Positions 63,918 through 64,000 of a stretch of 64,000 nt of DNA are shown here, piece after piece. Each line of letters opens with the position of its first letter. Position 1 is the stretch's first letter. The stretch lies in contig NZ_SMJU01000011.1 in the NCBI RefSeq assembly GCF_004348825.1, positions 121,403 to 185,402 on the forward strand. The letters are read 5' to 3'. This stretch comes from Arundinibacter roseus. GTDB taxonomy: Bacteria; Bacteroidota; Bacteroidia; Cytophagales; Spirosomataceae. The notes under the pieces were generated by a model. The model had not been told where the DNA came from. It made no database searches and worked only from the letters and a program-made list of their open reading frames with translations. A program made the translations under genes and the position numbers.

Positions 63918-64000
63918 ATGAAAATATCGATAAATGATCTAAAAAATGAGCGTCAATGGCGTTCTGCAACCGGACTTAATAAGGAAAGATATATTAAGTT
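63918..64000 (+). CDS. Probable IS transposase N-terminus (3' partial)
   Basis: The first 27 codons (MKISINDLKNERQWRSATGL, NKERYIK) resemble the HTH_Tnp_4-type N-terminus of IS5-group transposases (pattern RxxTGLxKExFxxL). The gene runs off the window. Its start 15 bp after the HamA-like stop suggests that the left end of the IS lies at about 63880-63910. Confidence 0.5.
   Translation, partial: MKISINDLKNERQWRSATGLNKERYIK

Noticed and set aside
63210..64000. Complete Hachiman (HamA-HamB) system
   Set aside because: No helicase is visible; the following frame looks like a transposase.
1..64000. CRISPR array, tRNA or rRNA genes, retron or diversity-generating retroelement
   Set aside because: No regularly spaced short repeats, cloverleaf-type segments, rRNA stretches or reverse transcriptase frames were seen on either strand.

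Overview
The window looks like a chromosome segment of a Bacteroidota bacterium, probably in the Cytophagales. This rests on the SusC/SusD pair, a hybrid two-component system regulator, lipoprotein signals of the Bacteroidota kind, very few Shine-Dalgarno sites and candidate TAnnTTTG -7 elements. No rRNA, tRNA or CRISPR array was seen.

Region 1 (1-39.7 kb) is a large polysaccharide utilization locus (PUL). On the + strand it carries four S1 sulfatases, four GH43 proteins (one cut by the window start, two fused to other domains), three related parallel beta-helix hydrolases of the GH28/GH49 type, a GH2, a GH27, a nucleoside-hydrolase-like protein fused to a beta-propeller, SusC, SusD and a surface lipoprotein. 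An arabinose operon lies on the - strand between them: araB, araA, araD, transaldolase, a sodium/sugar symporter and an FdtA-like cupin. Sulfatases, GH43, a GH27 with an altered galactose-recognition pair and complete L-arabinose catabolism together suggest a sulfated, arabinose-containing glycan such as a green-algal arabinan or arabinogalactan. That substrate is inferred. The PUL regulator (HTCS) has an in-frame TAA just after its signal peptide.

Region 2 (40-51.2 kb) is accessory DNA. A 1.16-kb segment occurs twice (40.08-41.24 and 46.58-47.75 kb); each copy has a DM13 lipoprotein gene, a remnant of a phage-like gene and a leader hairpin. After each copy comes a row of AT-rich genes of unrelated function: DUF2867, a TetX-like monooxygenase, a 79-residue protein plus SUKH protein, an S41 peptidase and a RibD-like reductase. 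They are separated by about 100-140 bp of hairpin-forming DNA whose ends carry complementary AAC/GTT cores, much like integron attC sites but without the canonical core. A third row starts at 60.2 kb behind a diverged copy of the same leader. It carries a nucleotidyltransferase/DUF262 pair, a membrane-anchored PIN protein and a HamA-like protein that seems truncated by an insertion sequence at the window end. No integrase gene is visible.

Region 3 (51.2-60 kb) holds a likely macrolide-resistance pair (Mph-like phosphotransferase and Mef-like efflux pump), an alpha/beta hydrolase lipoprotein with an outer-membrane protein, an erythromycin-esterase-family lipoprotein divergent from a LytS/LytR-type two-component pair, then a decayed IS1634-like transposase and a decayed phage-like gene that precede the third cassette row.
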